Counted from the first letter of the stretch, positions 44,773 to 56,342 are shown. The stretch is 64,000 bases of DNA from Botryococcus braunii (GCA_002005505.1 KV908396.1:502593-566592), one strand, 5' to 3'. Notes: generated by a model not told the origin, from the sequence alone. Numbers and translations: made by a program.

Positions 44773-45548
44773 TGTTGGCAAAGACATCTTTTATTGGACA
44801 TATAATGTCTTAGCATAAGTTGCATGTTCGTATGAACCTTAGTTTATGGCCCTACAATAATGAACAGTTATCTTACTTTGCAAAAATTGGGTCTTTCCGT
44901 AAAATCCGGAGGTTCTTAGAGATACGGATGTTTTAGGACGACAACGGATGTTTCGGACTCTTGTTGATTCGGTCGATTTCGAAGTACGAGTCGATCGGCC
45001 ACGTACAATAAACAATTGGCTGCAAAGTGTACTTGTTTTTAAGTACGATCGGTTATTTTGCGAATGAGTCGACGAGGCCGATCGACAAGGCGTAGAAGTA
45101 TTTCTGTCCATAAGTGTCGACGGAGCTGATCGACTGGGCCGATCGACGCGGCATATAGCATTCTGGCAAGTAGTATTCTGTCAATAGGAATCTGTTTTGC
45201 ACGGAACAACGATTCTAGGTGGATAAAGGGGTAGAGACAGAGTCGTATCCTCAGACATTCGATTGCTGTCTCCGGTGCCTCAAGTCGGACCTCTGTATTT
45301 CCGTTTGGCACCGTCCTTTGCCTGCATTAACTCAGCTGTCGCTTGCTATGCAGTGTGTTTAGTTGTTTCGAGCTTTATTGTATAGTTTGATATATGTAAT
45401 AGACATTCGATTGCTGTCTCCGGTGCCTCAAGTCGGACCTCTGTATTTCCGTTTGGCACCGTCCTTTGCCTGCATTAACTCAGCTGTCGCTTGCTATGCA
45501 GGAATCCTGAAACTGTTTTTGATCAAATTGACATCAAATAATCGAATA
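44773..45548 (+). repeat. 5' LTR of B3 (776 bp)
   Basis: Family B LTR with one G missing after the first 102-bp repeat. Otherwise as B1 and B2. Confidence 0.95.
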
Positions 45549-45899
45549 TGGTATCGGCGACACCGTTTGGTGTCGATACTGGTCACTGCTCCCGCCAGCA
45601 GCGAGGAGAATAATACGCATACAACTATTTGCAAGCTTCAGCAAGTCTCCAGAAATTCTCGCCCATTTCTCTGCTTTCAACGTAGTTGTTTGTAGTGTCT
45701 TGGGTTGAACGATCGCTTGGAACTTCGGGTTGCTGGATTGTCTCGCTGGAAAGGCACTTGTGTTGATCTAGTAGTGAGAGACAATTGGATGTATTGGCTG
45801 TTGGGATCTGGTGGTTGTGGAATATCTGTTTAAAGTGCAAGCAAGTTTGTTTTCCTTTTAATCTTTCTTTGCCAGTTGCCCGTCAAGGCTTCTGGAATA
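45549..45899 (+). other. B3 leader with primer-binding site
   Basis: tggtatcggcg at 45549-45559 is complementary to a tRNA 3' end with A1:U72, most likely initiator Met, and is followed by a bulged hairpin. Non-coding up to the ATG at 45900. A TAA in the leader separates it from upstream frames. Confidence 0.78.
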
Positions 45900-48800
45900 A
45901 TGTCACAGACAGAATCACAAGATGAAGGATTCAATGTCAGTATTGAGATAGAACCTGCCAGCCCAATGGGCAGGAATGTCTTTAGGAATCCTACCTATGA
46001 TGCAGAAGCAGTCACTGATGATTCTGTGTCACATGTTACAGGGGTCCTAAATGGAATGCAGCAGCAAACTGATGAGGGTCTACAAAGACCACAGGGAGAC
46101 TCAGAATGGGAAGCATGGGGATATGATCCACAGACTCAAAACATACCTCTAAACCCTGCTTTCTCAAGACGAGACAACCTTGGTACCTTTGTACCTGCTC
46201 AGCAAGCTGCTGCATCTCCTGCCCCTATGTCTTCTAGAGTGCTAGGCTTTCAAACAAATTTGCCTGCCTCCAGACCTGTCTTAAGCCCTTTGTTTGGGAT
46301 ACCTAGGACTGCAGTCAGGATCCCAGTGAGGCCTACACACTTACCTGTACCTAGTGCACCACTGGCAGGTGCACCAGTCAATGTTTCCTCATTCATGACA
46401 AGTGTACCACACACAGGTATTATGCTCCTTTCAGGAAACATAAATCAGGCAAGTACAGCATCAGGTACTACAGTAGTGCATGTTCCCTTGGCAACTGGTG
46501 GCACAATGCCAATCAGTCTTCCAACATCTACAATTTTAAACTCTATTGCACCAACTGTTCAAAGTGTGAGTGCTACACAGGGAACTGCTGCACAGTCAAC
46601 GGCACAAGTGTCTGCCCCACCTCCTCCACCTCCACCAGGTGGTGGGCCTCCTTATAGTGGTCCACCAGGAGGTGGTGGCTGGCCTCCAAATCCACCAGGG
46701 GGTTCTTCCTCAGGCCCTCCCTGGTTTAGTGGTGTACCTGGCAGTTGGGGTATGGTGAATTCCAACCCCTATGGTTACAGTGGGTATCCCTTCATGAAGT
46801 TCAATTCTCCTTCTCAAAGGCTTACTCCAAAGTTAGAGCCCCTTAAACTTAATGATGATAACTGGGTCATATGGTCTAGATATGTTCATGCAATGCTTAT
46901 AGAGATGGGGGTAGAATACTGTATTCTTCATGACATGAGAGGTTATTTAGATGATTATAAGGCCCAGAGCATTATAACACAGTCTTGTTCAGAGGAGTAT
47001 CAAATACAAATCTCTGATCATTTGTCTGCCTACTCTATGTGGGACTACTTGATGGCCTTATTTGTTACAAAAGCAAATGGCAAAATCATATCTCTCCAGG
47101 AAGAGTCCCGCACCTTCAAGATGCATACAAATGAGAAACCTTCCTCATATGTACTAAGGGGTAGAAAAATAGCCAACACAATTAAAAGCTTAGGACATGA
47201 GTTCAGTGACCTCTCACTCTGCACTATGCTTTTAAATGGACTCCCTGAGGAGTATAATATACACAAGCAGGTTCAACAATCTATTATAGTGTCCAATCCT
47301 GATGTGAATCTGCTACAACACTCTTTAGAGCTGGCACATATGCAGATAGTGAATAAGAAACTCCAAACCCCACCACCTAAAAATAACACCTTTAACCAGA
47401 AGTCCTCTCCTGGTCAAGGTTACAACCTTAAGTATAAGGCACCAAATTCCCCTACTTCAAATGCTGTAGAGAAAGGTGCTAATCAAGGTGGTGGTGGGCA
47501 GAGTGGTAAAACAGCCTTCCAACAGATAGGGAGGCCTTTACCATTTTGCAGGTACTGCAAGCAGGATGGACACAGCATAGAGACCTGCCCAAAGTTGGAG
47601 GGGAAGAGAGTTAGCTTTGCTTCTCCACCAAAGCAGAGCCACTGCACACAGCTATATACAGTTTGCTCTGAACCCTCTATTTCTGGTTGGCTGATAGATT
47701 CTGGTTCAACAGATCATATTTCCCCTGACTGTGAGAATATGATGAATTATCTCAAGTATGATAAACCAGATATCCTGATAGTAGCAAATGGTGGTAGGGA
47801 GGAAATCATTGGTGAGGGTACTGTGCAGGTCTTCCTGGAAACAGGAAACTCTCTTTACCTGTACAATGTTAAACATGTACCCTCAGCTAAAAAGCGTTTA
47901 TTGTCTGTAGGGAAGGCCTATCATGATGGGTTAGATGTTCATATAAATGGCATTCACTGTCACCTTACAGATTCAAATGGTGATCTTGTGGGCATTGCTG
48001 AACATGTATACCCTTATCAGTGGCTCACAGACCTTTCTATACAAAACAGTGTTCCCCTACCAGTGTCAAATGAAAAGACACAGTGCAACCATACAAAGGT
48101 GGATGTAGATCTGGTAAACATATGGCATCAGCGTTTTGGTCATCTCTCTGCTCAAAACTTGCAAAGGTTGAGCAGGGAGAAAATGGTAGAAGGCTTAAAA
48201 CTCCCATCAGGTGACCTATCCAAGTGCATTGGTCATCAAGGTACTTGCGATGCCTGTATGCATGGGAGGCAGACAGCCTCACCATTTAAATCAACCCAAA
48301 ATACTTGTTCAAAACCTCTTGAAGTCATTCACATGGACCTTATGGGCCCCATAGATCCTGAAACTCCTGAAGGATACAAGTATGCCCTTGTCATTTTGGA
48401 TGAGTTCACAGAGTACTCATTTGTTGTTCTGATTAAATCTAAGAGTGATGCAGCAAAAGAAGCTACATACATTCTCACAGCTTTGCAAAACCAGCAAGAC
48501 TGTAAAGTACAATTTATCAGAACAGATAATGGTACTGAGTTCAATGGGTTGTTCAAATTCTGTAGGGAGCATGGGGCAGTTCACCAGAAGACTGCCCCAT
48601 ATGCACATCAGCAGAATGGGAAAATAGAGAGGCTCAACCGTACGCTACAGGAGAAAGCAAGGTGTTTGCTAGCTGCCTCAGGTTTATCATCTGAAAACTG
48701 GGGTGAAGCTCTTCTTACTTCAAATTATGTTAGAAATATGTCTCCTGTTAAGCACTTGAGCAAAACCCCATTTGAAATGATGCATGGAAAGGCTCCCAAT

Positions 48801-51131
48801 GTTTCACATCTCAGAATCTTTGGCTCCAAATGTTTTCTCCTTCTTCCTAAGTCAAAGAGGGGAGGGAAATTTGAGCCTGTCAGTGCTGAGGGTATCTTTG
48901 TAGGTTATGATGGCCTTAGCAAGAACTACAAAGTTCTTGTTGATGGAAAGATTGATGTTTACTGCAGAGAATATGTCAAATTCTCTGAACATGCTGTTCA
49001 TGATCTGCCTGAAGCACTGGCTGAAGACGATGAGGATGACACTTGCCCATCACTAGTGAGTGTCTCTGATTCTGACTCAGAAGATGGTCATTCTGATGAT
49101 GGTGATACCACTGAGCAAATGCCTGATGTCTCTTTTGCATTAGATATCCCAGAAATTAGCTTAGAGCTAGATCAGGGTACTACACTAGTTAGTGCTGGAG
49201 AGCAAACGGGAAAGGATCAGGACCACTTTGGTCTTGATCCTAGTGGGACTAAGCATGGTAAAAGTGCAGCCGCGGGAAGTACGGACGCTTTAGGTCCAGA
49301 ACCCTGTTACACAAGTGCTGCAAGTCCGCGCCCACTTAAGGGTGTTCCACAAGCGACTATCCATGAAATGAGTGGGGGGAGTGTCCCAGACCCCCAATTA
49401 GAACCTGGAGTAGACCAGGATGTGGTCCCTAAGCCTCCAGCAGGTGGTTTCAGCAGTAAGTATCCAGTTAGGAATAGGAAAAATGCAGAAACACATCCCT
49501 GGTGGTCTGGTGCACACACTACAGAAACCCAAACCTCTTTCCTTGGATATGTTCAAGTCCAAAAAGACACAATATATGTTGAACCTGTCACTTACTTTCA
49601 AGCTATCAACTCCCCTGAAGCTGAAAAATGGTTGGATGCCATGAAAGATGAAATGCAGTCTCTCTCTGCTCTTGGCACCTGGACATATGTGGAAGTTTCA
49701 GATGCACAACGCAAAAAGGCCCTCCCTGTCAAATGGGTTTACAAAATAAAGCTCACTGAAACAGGGGAGGTGGATAGATTTAAAGCAAGACTGGTAGCCA
49801 AGGGTTTCAAACAGATATATGGCATAGATTACACTGAAGTCTATGCCCCTGTGTCTAAACATACCACACTAAGGTACCTGTTGGCGAAGGCTGTGAACAG
49901 GGACATGCATGTGCATCAGATGGATGTCAGCACAGCCTTCCTACATGGGAAATTAGCAGAGGAAATTTATGTGCAGCAACCAGAGGGTTTTCATGTAGGT
50001 GGACCCAATACTGTTTGCAAGCTGCACAAGGCCCTCTATGGGCTCAAGCAGGCGCCCAAGGCTTGGTATGACACTATCAGTCATGTCCTTGTGAGTTCAG
50101 GTTTTACTATCTCAGATGCTGATCCATCCCTATTCATCCTGAACAAGTCAGAGGGGTCTGTAGTCTATCTTCTGCTGTATGTTGATGACATACTATTACT
50201 ATCACAGAGCATGTCTGTCATAACAGAAGTCAAATCACTTATGTCCAGTCATTTCAGCATAAAGGACTTAGGGGAGGCAAAACACTTTCTAGGCATGCAA
50301 ATAAAACAAGAGAGAGATGCAAATGGTGCTTTGTTGTCAATTACACTCTCAAATGAGAAATTGATCAGTGACATGCTTGAGAGTTTCGATTTAAAAGGGG
50401 ACAAGCCCAAATCTACTCCCCTCGATAGATCAATGAAACTCAAAAAGGGAGAAGGCAAACCACTTCCCCAAAACAACAGATATAGGGAACTGGTTGGGGG
50501 TGTTCTTTACTTGTCAAACACTACCAGACCAGACATTTCCTACTCTGCTTCTCTCCTAGCAAGATTCTCAAACTCCCCGACTTCTATTCACTGGGGGGCT
50601 GGGATTCATCTGCTCCAGTATCTGTCAGGGACCAAGGAGTTAGGTCTCAAATGGGAAAGGAGCAAGGGAGGGATCATTGGATATGTTGATTCAGACTTTG
50701 CAGGGGATCTGGATGGGTACAGATCCACCTCTGGTTTTATCTTCCTGTCTGATGGCACGGCTATCTCTTGGGGTAGCAAACTCCAAAAGCTGGCTGCCCT
50801 GTCAACTGTTGAGGCTGAATTCATAGCAATGAGCACTGGTGTCCAGGAGGCACTTTGGCTGTCCAAGTTGGTGCAGGATGTTGGAGAGGATCTGGGAGCT
50901 GCAGTCATACTCTCAGATAATACTGGAGCCCTGGCCAACATTAGAGGCATACCCATTTCACCCAGGACGAAGCACATTGGAGTCCGCTATCACAGAGTCA
51001 GGGGTGAAGTGGTCAAGGGGAACATTAATCCTCAATACATCCACACATCAGAAAATGTTGCTGATATGTTCACCAAAATTCTACCAAAAGCCTCATTTGT
51101 TAAGTTCAGGGAGATGGCAGGAATGAAATGA
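45900..51131 (+). CDS. Family B Gag-Pol polyprotein of B3 (1743 aa)
   Basis: Intact frame. An upstream in-frame TTG at 45876 is less likely than the ATG at 45900. A long N-terminal extension with a Pro/Gly-rich tract at about 240-275 precedes the Gag core (LNDDNWVIWSRYV). Then follow: CCHC knuckle 550-563; protease Asp600 (LIDSGSTDH); integrase His743, His748, Cys783 and Cys786; catalytic Asp813, Asp876 and Glu910; acidic/serine linker; RT Asp1342 (DVSTAFLHG) and YVDD Asp1429/1430; RNase H from about Asp1597 (YVDSDFAGD). The second Asp to Glu spacing is 33 residues, where A and C have 35, because two residues are missing after the DNGTEF block. All catalytic residues are present. It is clearly diverged from A and C. 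Confidence 0.97.
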   Translation: MSQTESQDEGFNVSIEIEPASPMGRNVFRNPTYDAEAVTDDSVSHVTGVLNGMQQQTDEGLQRPQGDSEWEAWGYDPQTQNIPLNPAFSRRDNLGTFVPAQQAAASPAPMSSRVLGFQTNLPASRPVLSPLFGIPRTAVRIPVRPTHLPVPSAPLAGAPVNVSSFMTSVPHTGIMLLSGNINQASTASGTTVVHVPLATGGTMPISLPTSTILNSIAPTVQSVSATQGTAAQSTAQVSAPPPPPPPGGGPPYSGPPGGGGWPPNPPGGSSSGPPWFSGVPGSWGMVNSNPYGYSGYPFMKFNSPSQRLTPKLEPLKLNDDNWVIWSRYVHAMLIEMGVEYCILHDMRGYLDDYKAQSIITQSCSEEYQIQISDHLSAYSMWDYLMALFVTKANGKIISLQEESRTFKMHTNEKPSSYVLRGRKIANTIKSLGHEFSDLSLCTMLLNGLPEEYNIHKQVQQSIIVSNPDVNLLQHSLELAHMQIVNKKLQTPPPKNNTFNQKSSPGQGYNLKYKAPNSPTSNAVEKGANQGGGGQSGKTAFQQIGRPLPFCRYCKQDGHSIETCPKLEGKRVSFASPPKQSHCTQLYTVCSEPSISGWLIDSGSTDHISPDCENMMNYLKYDKPDILIVANGGREEIIGEGTVQVFLETGNSLYLYNVKHVPSAKKRLLSVGKAYHDGLDVHINGIHCHLTDSNGDLVGIAEHVYPYQWLTDLSIQNSVPLPVSNEKTQCNHTKVDVDLVNIWHQRFGHLSAQNLQRLSREKMVEGLKLPSGDLSKCIGHQGTCDACMHGRQTASPFKSTQNTCSKPLEVIHMDLMGPIDPETPEGYKYALVILDEFTEYSFVVLIKSKSDAAKEATYILTALQNQQDCKVQFIRTDNGTEFNGLFKFCREHGAVHQKTAPYAHQQNGKIERLNRTLQEKARCLLAASGLSSENWGEALLTSNYVRNMSPVKHLSKTPFEMMHGKAPNVSHLRIFGSKCFLLLPKSKRGGKFEPVSAEGIFVGYDGLSKNYKVLVDGKIDVYCREYVKFSEHAVHDLPEALAEDDEDDTCPSLVSVSDSDSEDGHSDDGDTTEQMPDVSFALDIPEISLELDQGTTLVSAGEQTGKDQDHFGLDPSGTKHGKSAAAGSTDALGPEPCYTSAASPRPLKGVPQATIHEMSGGSVPDPQLEPGVDQDVVPKPPAGGFSSKYPVRNRKNAETHPWWSGAHTTETQTSFLGYVQVQKDTIYVEPVTYFQAINSPEAEKWLDAMKDEMQSLSALGTWTYVEVSDAQRKKALPVKWVYKIKLTETGEVDRFKARLVAKGFKQIYGIDYTEVYAPVSKHTTLRYLLAKAVNRDMHVHQMDVSTAFLHGKLAEEIYVQQPEGFHVGGPNTVCKLHKALYGLKQAPKAWYDTISHVLVSSGFTISDADPSLFILNKSEGSVVYLLLYVDDILLLSQSMSVITEVKSLMSSHFSIKDLGEAKHFLGMQIKQERDANGALLSITLSNEKLISDMLESFDLKGDKPKSTPLDRSMKLKKGEGKPLPQNNRYRELVGGVLYLSNTTRPDISYSASLLARFSNSPTSIHWGAGIHLLQYLSGTKELGLKWERSKGGIIGYVDSDFAGDLDGYRSTSGFIFLSDGTAISWGSKLQKLAALSTVEAEFIAMSTGVQEALWLSKLVQDVGEDLGAAVILSDNTGALANIRGIPISPRTKHIGVRYHRVRGEVVKGNINPQYIHTSENVADMFTKILPKASFVKFREMAGMK

Positions 51132-51409
51132 TTTTTTTTGTGCTTTTGACTATCAAGATAAATCAGACACCCTGCGCATCAACAGATACTCCCCACCATA
51201 AACCCACCTTGAAGAAGGGGGAGATGACACCGCACCCAATAAAAAAGAGGGGGGGTCATTTGGTGGCTGGATGTCAAGGGGTTTGTGGCTGACACGGTTT
51301 GGAGCACCGAGCCATGGCAACATCTGATGATTTTCTTGATGCTCATTAGCCTTAAAATGTTACCAGTTAATGAATTGCATAAAAGTTTCATACTTCACAT
51401 GAGGGGAGG
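51132..51409 (+). other. B3 3' untranslated region and polypurine tract
   Basis: No open frame of note. AATAAA at 51239-51244. Polypurine tract gaggggagg at 51401-51409. Confidence 0.75.
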
Positions 51410-52186
51410 TGTTGGCAAAGACATCTTTTATTGGACATATAATGTCTTAGCATAAGTTGCATGTTCGTATGAACCTTAGTTTATGGCCCTACAATAATGA
51501 ACAGTTATCTTACTTTGCAAAAATTGGGTCTTTCCGTAAAATCCGGAGGTTCTTAGAGATACGGATGTTTTAGGACGAAAACGGATGTTTCGGACTCTTG
51601 TTGATTCGGTCGATTTCGAAGTACGAGTCGATCGGCCACGTACAATAAACAATTGGCTGCAAAGTGTACTTGTTTTTAAGTACGATCGGTTATTTTGCGA
51701 ATGAGTCGACGAGGCCGATCGACAAGGCGTAGAAGTATTTCTGTCCATAAGTGTCGACGGAGCTGATCGACTGGACCGATCGACGCGGCATATAGCATTC
51801 TGGCAAGTAGTATTCTGTCAATAGGAATCTGTTTTGCACGGAACAACGATTCTAGGTGGATAAAGGGGTAGAGACAGAGTCGTATCCTCAGACATTCGAT
51901 TGCTGTCTCCGGTGCCTCAAGTCGGACCTCTGTATTTCCGTTTGGCACCGTCCTTTGCCTGCATTAACTCAGCTGTCGCTTGCTATGCAGGTGTGTTTAG
52001 TTGTTTCGAGCTTTATTGTATAGTTTGATATATGTAATAGACATTCGATTGCTGTCTCCGGTGCCTCAAGTCGGACCTCTGTATTTCCGTTTGGCACCGT
52101 CCTTTGCCTGCATTAACTCAGCTGTCGCTTGCTATGCAGGAATCCTGAAACTGTTTTTGATCAAATTGACATCAAATAATCGAATA
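51410..52186 (+). repeat. 3' LTR of B3 (777 bp)
   Basis: Full B LTR ending cgaata, joined to attgtgccag of an A LTR exactly as at 23282/23283. Contains an AATAAA at 51644-51649. Confidence 0.95.
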
Positions 52187-52491
52187 ATTGTGCCAGTAGG
52201 GCAAGCAGTAATATTGTCCCATGTAATCAGATCGTTGGTTGGCCGAATCCTGTGCCACGGAATGGAAGTCCTGTCTGTTTGCTACAAGTTGAAGCTTGCT
52301 ATTGCATATTTGATTTGTGTTTGAGACAGTCGCACTTGCTTTTTGGTTGCCGCAAGGGAAGGCGCTCCTGTCGAACCTGTATCAGTCGCGCGCAAAGGGT
52401 GTGTCGAGGTCTGACTGACGAAACCTCTACAGTGCATTGACAAATCCTTTTGCGGACTTACAGGTGTTCTCTCTGCCCATAACCTTTCACA
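52187..52491 (+). repeat. A1' 5' LTR remnant (copy 2)
   Basis: Duplicate of 23283-23587. Confidence 0.93.
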
Positions 52492-53479
52492 GGTTCTCTT
52501 TGTAGACGACATGCTGATCATGTCAAAGGCTCTCCCACGTGTATTGGCCTTTAAGGAGACTATAGGGAAAGAGTTCTCTATTCATGATCTTGGGGAAGTC
52601 AAGGAATTCCTGGGATGTCAGATTGTTCGAGATCGAGAGCGGAAGCTGATGTGGATGAGTAGTGGGCTGAAGATAGATGCATTGGTGGACAGTTTTGGAC
52701 TTAGTGCTGACAGACGGGCCTATGACACACCCATGAGTAAATCATTTGTGCACACCAGCCACTCCACTCAGTCCAATCCCATTGATGGGGCTGGGGTTGC
52801 TTTGGAACCCGGGCATCGTTACTATGAGCTGATTGGCTCTCTTCTGTATTTAGCTAATACCACACGTCCTGATATTGCTCATGCGGTAGGGGTTCTTTCA
52901 CGGTATAGAGGCACACCAACCACTGCACATATGCAAGAAGGTCTTCGAGTGGTCCGGTATTTAAAGGACACTCGGGATCTTGCACTCCAGCTTGGTGGGG
53001 GCACATCTCCTCTTGAGGGTTATGTCGATGCCGACTATGCGGGTGATCTAGATATGCGAGCATCCACTACAGGTTTCGTGTTCCAAGTTTACGGTGGGTC
53101 AGTTGTTTGGGGCAGCAAGAAACAAACTGCCACTGCTACATCAACAGTGGAATCAGAGTTTCGAGCTGCTAGTCATGCTGTCAAAGAAGCCATTTGTCTT
53201 CGCGGTTTCTTGGAGGAGATTCATGTTGATGTGTGGAAACCTCCTCTGTTCATTGATAACTCTGGGTGTGTTCGGAATTTACGGAATCTTGTAAATTCCA
53301 AGTACACCAAGCATGTTGCTGTGGCATTTCACCATGCACGTGCTGCTGTCATTCAGGGTGACGTGGACGTGAAGTATGTACCCACCCAGAAGAATGTGGC
53401 GGACATCTTTACGAAACCACTCGTCCCTGTGTTGTTCAAGATTCACCGCAATACACTTGATGTCGTTTCACGCGAGTGA
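52492..53479 (+). pseudogene. A1' pol remnant: RT C-terminus and RNase H (copy 2)
   Basis: Same ggtt-junction deletion and same frame as 23588-24575. One substitution changes a Cys to Tyr in the RT thumb region (RYYELIG against RYCELIG). The stop is at 53479. The shared deletion shows that both copies descend from one event. Confidence 0.92.
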
Positions 53480-53666
53480 CGTCTTATTTTCCAACTGGTG
53501 TTCACCACGACCGAGTGACCACGGGCAAAGGCGGAGGGTGAGGAGATTAGCTACCTTCTTCACTAGTAACTCCCCCGAAGCACGCCTGACCCAGAAGCAT
53601 GTACTACAGTGGGCGTTGCCTGAGAAGTAGTACAATAGCTGGACCTCTGAAACGTCCAAGGGGAAG
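53480..53666 (+). other. A1' 3' untranslated region and polypurine tract
   Basis: Matches 24576-24762. Confidence 0.8.
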
Positions 53667-55044
53667 TGTTGTAGGTAATGACCTAGATCAGGTAATTACT
53701 TAGGGAGCATTACTGTTGGACTTATTCAGAGGTATTCTTCTGACTCATCCTAGGCAAAACAGTCGTGCATGCCAGGCTGCCCTGGACGGCACAACACTGT
53801 TGGGCCTTAGGTGCAAACTACTGCATACTTCTTCCAGCTAGTCCTAGGAACTTGGCTGTGAAGCGACATAATTCCTTGACAGACCTCAGTCTTCCTCACG
53901 TAACTTCACATAGAGGTTTGGACAACTTTGCATTGACTCACACAGCATCGTGGCACTCAGTGGAACTTGTTTTTGGGACCTCGAATACGTCTTCGAGGTC
54001 AGTCAAACTAATTCTTAGGCGGCCACATCAGTGTGTTTAATTAGGTACAGAAAATGGGACCTTTAGGTATTTTGTCTAGCACACATCATCCGTATTGGAT
54101 TACCAATTAGGGACCTTTTGGAATGAGAAGCTTTCAGGGACTCGACTTTTATCGAGTCCCTTGGGCGCCAAACACGGTCAGGTATTTAACTGCTGGAGGC
54201 GACAGACTCGTCATTCGTTGGTTGGCCGAATCCTGTGCCAAGGAATGGAAGTCCTGTCTGTTTGCTACAAGTTAAATCTTGCTATTGCATATTTGATTTG
54301 TGTTTGAGACAGTCGCACTTGCTTTTTGGTTGCCGCAAGGGAAGGCGCTCCTGTCGAACCTGTATCAGTCGCGCGCAAAGGGTACGTTGGCACTTTGACA
54401 GATGATAGAATAGCATGATGTATTTGATAACCACTGCATTTGCAATGTTGCTCATTGCTCTGGCTAAATCGTAATGCTTGGGGCAATAGGTGTGTCGAGG
54501 TATGACTGACGAAACCTCTACAGTGCATTGACAAATCCTTTTGCGGACTTACAGGTATTGATGTAGTTGTGATTTAATGAGTTAATTCCTATTTGGTTAG
54601 ATATTTCGTTGACTGTCGCAAAGCAGTGCTGTTAGGTCGTCAAGGGAACGAGTGTGCCGGACTCAGGTCCGGCACAGAACATGTCTGAGACGATGCTATG
54701 AAACCAGCTGATGTGAGAAGTAATTTATGCGTATATGAGATTGTGCCAGTAGGGCAAGCAGTAATATTGTCCCATGTAATCAATTCGTTGGTTGGACGAA
54801 TCCTGTGCCACGGAATGGAAGTCCTGTCTGTTTGCTACAAGTTGAAGCTTGCTCTTGCATATTTGATTTGTGTTTGAGACAGTCGCACTTGCTTTTTGGT
54901 TGCCGCAAGGGAAGGCGCTCCTGTCGAACCTGTATCAGTCGCGCGCAAAGGGTGTGTCGAGGTCTGACTGACGAAACCTCTACAGTGCATTGACAAATCC
55001 TTTTGCGGACTTACAGGTGTTCTCTCTGCCCATAACCTTTCACA
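53667..55044 (+). repeat. 3' LTR of A1' (short type, 1378 bp)
   Basis: Duplicate of 24763-26140, same length and same TATGAAA. Confidence 0.94.
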
Positions 55045-55664
55045 AATAGCAAGCTTCAACTTGTAGCAAACAGACAGGACTTCCATTCCGTGGCACAGGA
55101 TTCGGCCAACCAACGAATGACGAGTCTGTCGCCTCCAGCAGTTAAATACCTGACCGTGTTTGGCGTCCCAAGGGACTCGATCAAAGTCGAGTCCCTGAAA
55201 GCTTCTCATTCCAAAGGTCCCTAATTGGTAATCCAATACGGATGATGTGTCCTAGATAAAATACCTAAAGGTCCCATTTTCTGTACCTAATTAAACACAC
55301 TGATGTGGCCGCCTAAGAATTAGTTTGACTGACCTCGAAGACGTATTCGAGGTCCCAAAAACAAGTTCCACTAAGTGCCACGATGCTGTGTGAGTCAATG
55401 CAAAGTTGTCCAAACCTCTATGTGAAGTTACGTGAGGAAGACTCAGGTCTGTCAAGGAATTATGTCGCTTCACAGCCAAGTTCCTAGGACTAGCTGGAAG
55501 AAGTATGCAGTAGTTTGCACCTAAGGCCCAACAGTGTTGTGCCGTCCAGGGCAGCCTGGCATGCACGACTGTTTTGCCTAGGATGAGTCAGAAGAATACC
55601 TCTGAATAAGTCCAACAGTAATGCTCCCTGAGTAATTACCTGATCTAGGTCATTACCTACAACA
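55045..55664 (-). repeat. Inverted family A LTR fragment (copy 2)
   Basis: 620 bp. Retains the 45 bp with a palindrome (gggactcga ... tcgagtccc) that copy 1 has lost. Confidence 0.92.
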
Positions 55665-56145
55665 CTTTCTTTCCTCTGGGTCTTTCAGTGTACTCAAAGC
55701 ACTCATGAGCATCGAGAGAGTTCTTCTCCTCGATCATGGCTTGTTCCCAAAACACCCACTGATCAGACATTCGTGACTCACGATAGTTACTTGGTACAGG
55801 AATCTTGCTAAATCTCACTCCTGCAGGACTAGCAAGGCAAGCACGTAGAAAAGCAATACTGGCAGGTTCACTGGCATCCCCTCCTGAATCCGCGGTACGG
55901 AACACACATGAAGGCATCTCCCCACTGGGTTCTGCCCCATCTTGCTCATGCAAAATGTCTCTAACAATCCTGGCAGATCCTGCCCATGGATTATCTGAGC
56001 TCTGCCTTGTGGCAGATGGTATATTATCAAAGAATGCAACCTTGCCTCTGGATCTCATCTGACCCACTACTCTCCGTGCTTCCTGACTCCCGCTCTCATC
56101 TTCTCTCACAGCAGCAGCAGTTATCATCTCTTCATGTTCACATAC
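55665..56145 (-). pseudogene. Inverted A pol fragment, uninterrupted (copy 2)
   Basis: 481 bp of the acidic linker and the start of RT (ending RPRGKK) on the minus strand, open across its length. It shows a single tgaag at 55909-55913, where copy 1 carries A3. Both ends abut outer LTR termini (ctacaaca on the left, tgttgtagg on the right), neither of which is the normal internal-LTR boundary. Confidence 0.92.
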
Positions 56146-56342
56146 TGTTGTAGGTAATGACTTAGATCAGGTAATTACTTAGGGAGCATTACTGTTGGAC
56201 TTATTCAGAGGTATTCTTCTGACTCATCCTAGGCAAAACAGTCGTGCATGCCAGGCTGCCCTGGACGGCACAACACTGTTGGGCCTTAGGTGCAAACTAC
56301 TGCATACTTCTTCCAGCTAGTCCTAGGAACTTGGCTGTGAAG
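56146..56342 (+). repeat. Family A LTR start, cut by A5
   Basis: First 197 bp of a short-type A LTR, equivalent to 34926-35121, broken after ggctgtgaag where A5 begins. Confidence 0.92.

Larger units (their letters stand above)
44773..52186 (+). mobile_element. Complete copia element B3
   Basis: A 7414-bp element with LTRs of 776 and 777 bp, a primer-binding site, an intact polyprotein and a polypurine tract. Flanks are gtttac on the left and attgt on the right, so there is no target duplication. The right flank is the same A LTR junction as at B2. Its two LTRs differ by a handful of bases. It carries the empty site for C (46913-46917). It is the reference for family B. Confidence 0.95.
44773..56342 (+). 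repeat. Segmental duplication, copy 2
   Basis: B3 through the A LTR start. About 11.6 kb, lacking C and A3. Confidence 0.9.

Noticed and set aside
45363..45695. 110-aa and 90-aa open frames in the B LTR, repeated at every copy
   Set aside because: They lie in LTR and leader sequence, including the 102-bp repeats, and have no protein-like features. Repetition comes from the LTR.
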